DNA from: Corynebacterium sp. 122RC1
Lineage (GTDB): Bacteria; Actinomycetota; Actinomycetes; Mycobacteriales; Mycobacteriaceae
DNA: 64,000 nt
Direction of reading: 5' to 3'
Assembly: GCF_024580955.1 (NCBI RefSeq)
Contig: NZ_JANIKD010000012.1
Location: forward strand, 20,625 to 84,624
The notes below the pieces were generated by a model, which was given only the letters and a program-made list of their open reading frames with translations, was not told the DNA's origin and made no database searches. This document shows, piece by piece, positions 63,832 through 64,000 of the stretch. Positions within the stretch are counted from its first letter, which is position 1, and every line of letters begins with the position of its first letter. Both the position numbers and the translations under genes were made by a program.

Positions 63832-64000
63832 TTTGTAGCTGGCTTGTTCTGGCTCGCGCTTGGGCGCTTGGCGGGGGGTGTTCCTATATAGGTTGTCAAC
63901 TCCGTGGGTGAGATTGTTGGGGGTGTGAAGGGCTTCTGTTTTACTTCGGCGATGTTGTTTTCGGGCATGCTGAGGGGCCGATTGGGCTTCCTGCGCAATC
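63828..64000 (-). CDS. Partial CDS running off the right edge (C-terminus only)
   Basis: An open frame enters from the right edge on the minus strand and stops at TAG 63828-63830, overlapping the trhO stop by three bases. About 56 codons are visible, reading [20 protein letters not shown] near the middle and [11 protein letters not shown] at the end, a Pro, Thr and Lys-rich tail as often found at the C-terminus of membrane or envelope proteins. No stop interrupts it in the window. An internal ATG exists, but the frame continues beyond the edge. Confidence 0.5.
   Translation of the reverse strand, partial: LRRKPNRPLSMPENNIAEVKQKPFTPPTISPTELTTYIGTPPAKRPSASQNKPATN

Overview
The window is the chromosomal replication-origin region of a Corynebacterium-type actinobacterium. 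Gene order gyrA / gyrB-dciA-recF-dnaN-dnaA / rpmH-rnpA-yidD-yidC-rsmG-parA-parB / cwlM-trxA-trxB-sigM / murJ-pcnA is the conserved order of Corynebacteriales. The genes are high-GC, many are preceded by leaderless-type promoters (a TANNNT box 6 to 9 bases before the start codon), and the trp, thi, leuS and heme-export loci are of corynebacterial type. The species cannot be fixed from the sequence alone.

Layout. 1-3.6 kb: end of a sugar-binding lipoprotein gene, a YceI protein, an OsmC protein and a DUF4143 ATPase preceded by six 23-bp tandem repeats. 3.6-4.3 kb: tRNA-Ile and two identical tRNA-Ala genes with a 34-residue hydrophobic peptide gene between the Ala copies. 4.3-7.2 kb: DUF3566 membrane protein and gyrA, whose quinolone-resistance region carries Ile90. 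7.4-10.6 kb: a degenerate Doc-like toxin pair and four small accessory genes. 10.6-18.8 kb: gyrB, dciA, recF, dnaN and dnaA, with DnaA-box-rich intergenic DNA on both sides of dnaA. 18.8-27.1 kb: rpmH to parB, then cwlM, trxA, trxB and sigM. 27.3-36.9 kb: MurJ with fused pseudokinase, a DUF6049 protein, NUDIX, CCA-adding enzyme, YqgE and an AzlCD exporter. 36.9-44.9 kb: SBF transporter, Rieske protein and the trp operon (trpE-G-D-CF-B-A) with leader peptide. 45-54 kb: SdpI-like protein, SstT-type symporter, DUF1846, VanZ, an unknown gene, and a two-component system divergent from an ABC exporter that matches the heme-responsive ChrSA/HrtBA layout. 54-64 kb: leuS, a TPP riboswitch with thiM-thiE-thiD, NAD(P)HX repair enzyme, Nei-type glycosylase, a decayed surface-protein gene, trhO, and the start of another gene running off the right edge.

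The dominant hidden signal is parS. Eight perfect copies of TGTTTCACGTGAAACA, three with one mismatch and five with two mismatches lie between 20.6 and 61.0 kb, all on one side of dnaA. About ten lie inside coding sequences, where they appear as the peptides FHVKH, VSRET or GFTWN. ParB from this window should bind them and load SMC near the origin.

Other items worth attention: a five-step chain of 8-codon mini-ORFs, each joined by ATGA to the next and finally to the DUF4143 ATPase start; a leaderless trp leader peptide with a hairpin that would cover the trpE ribosome binding site; and an 18-bp perfect palindrome in the heme-efflux divergent promoter.
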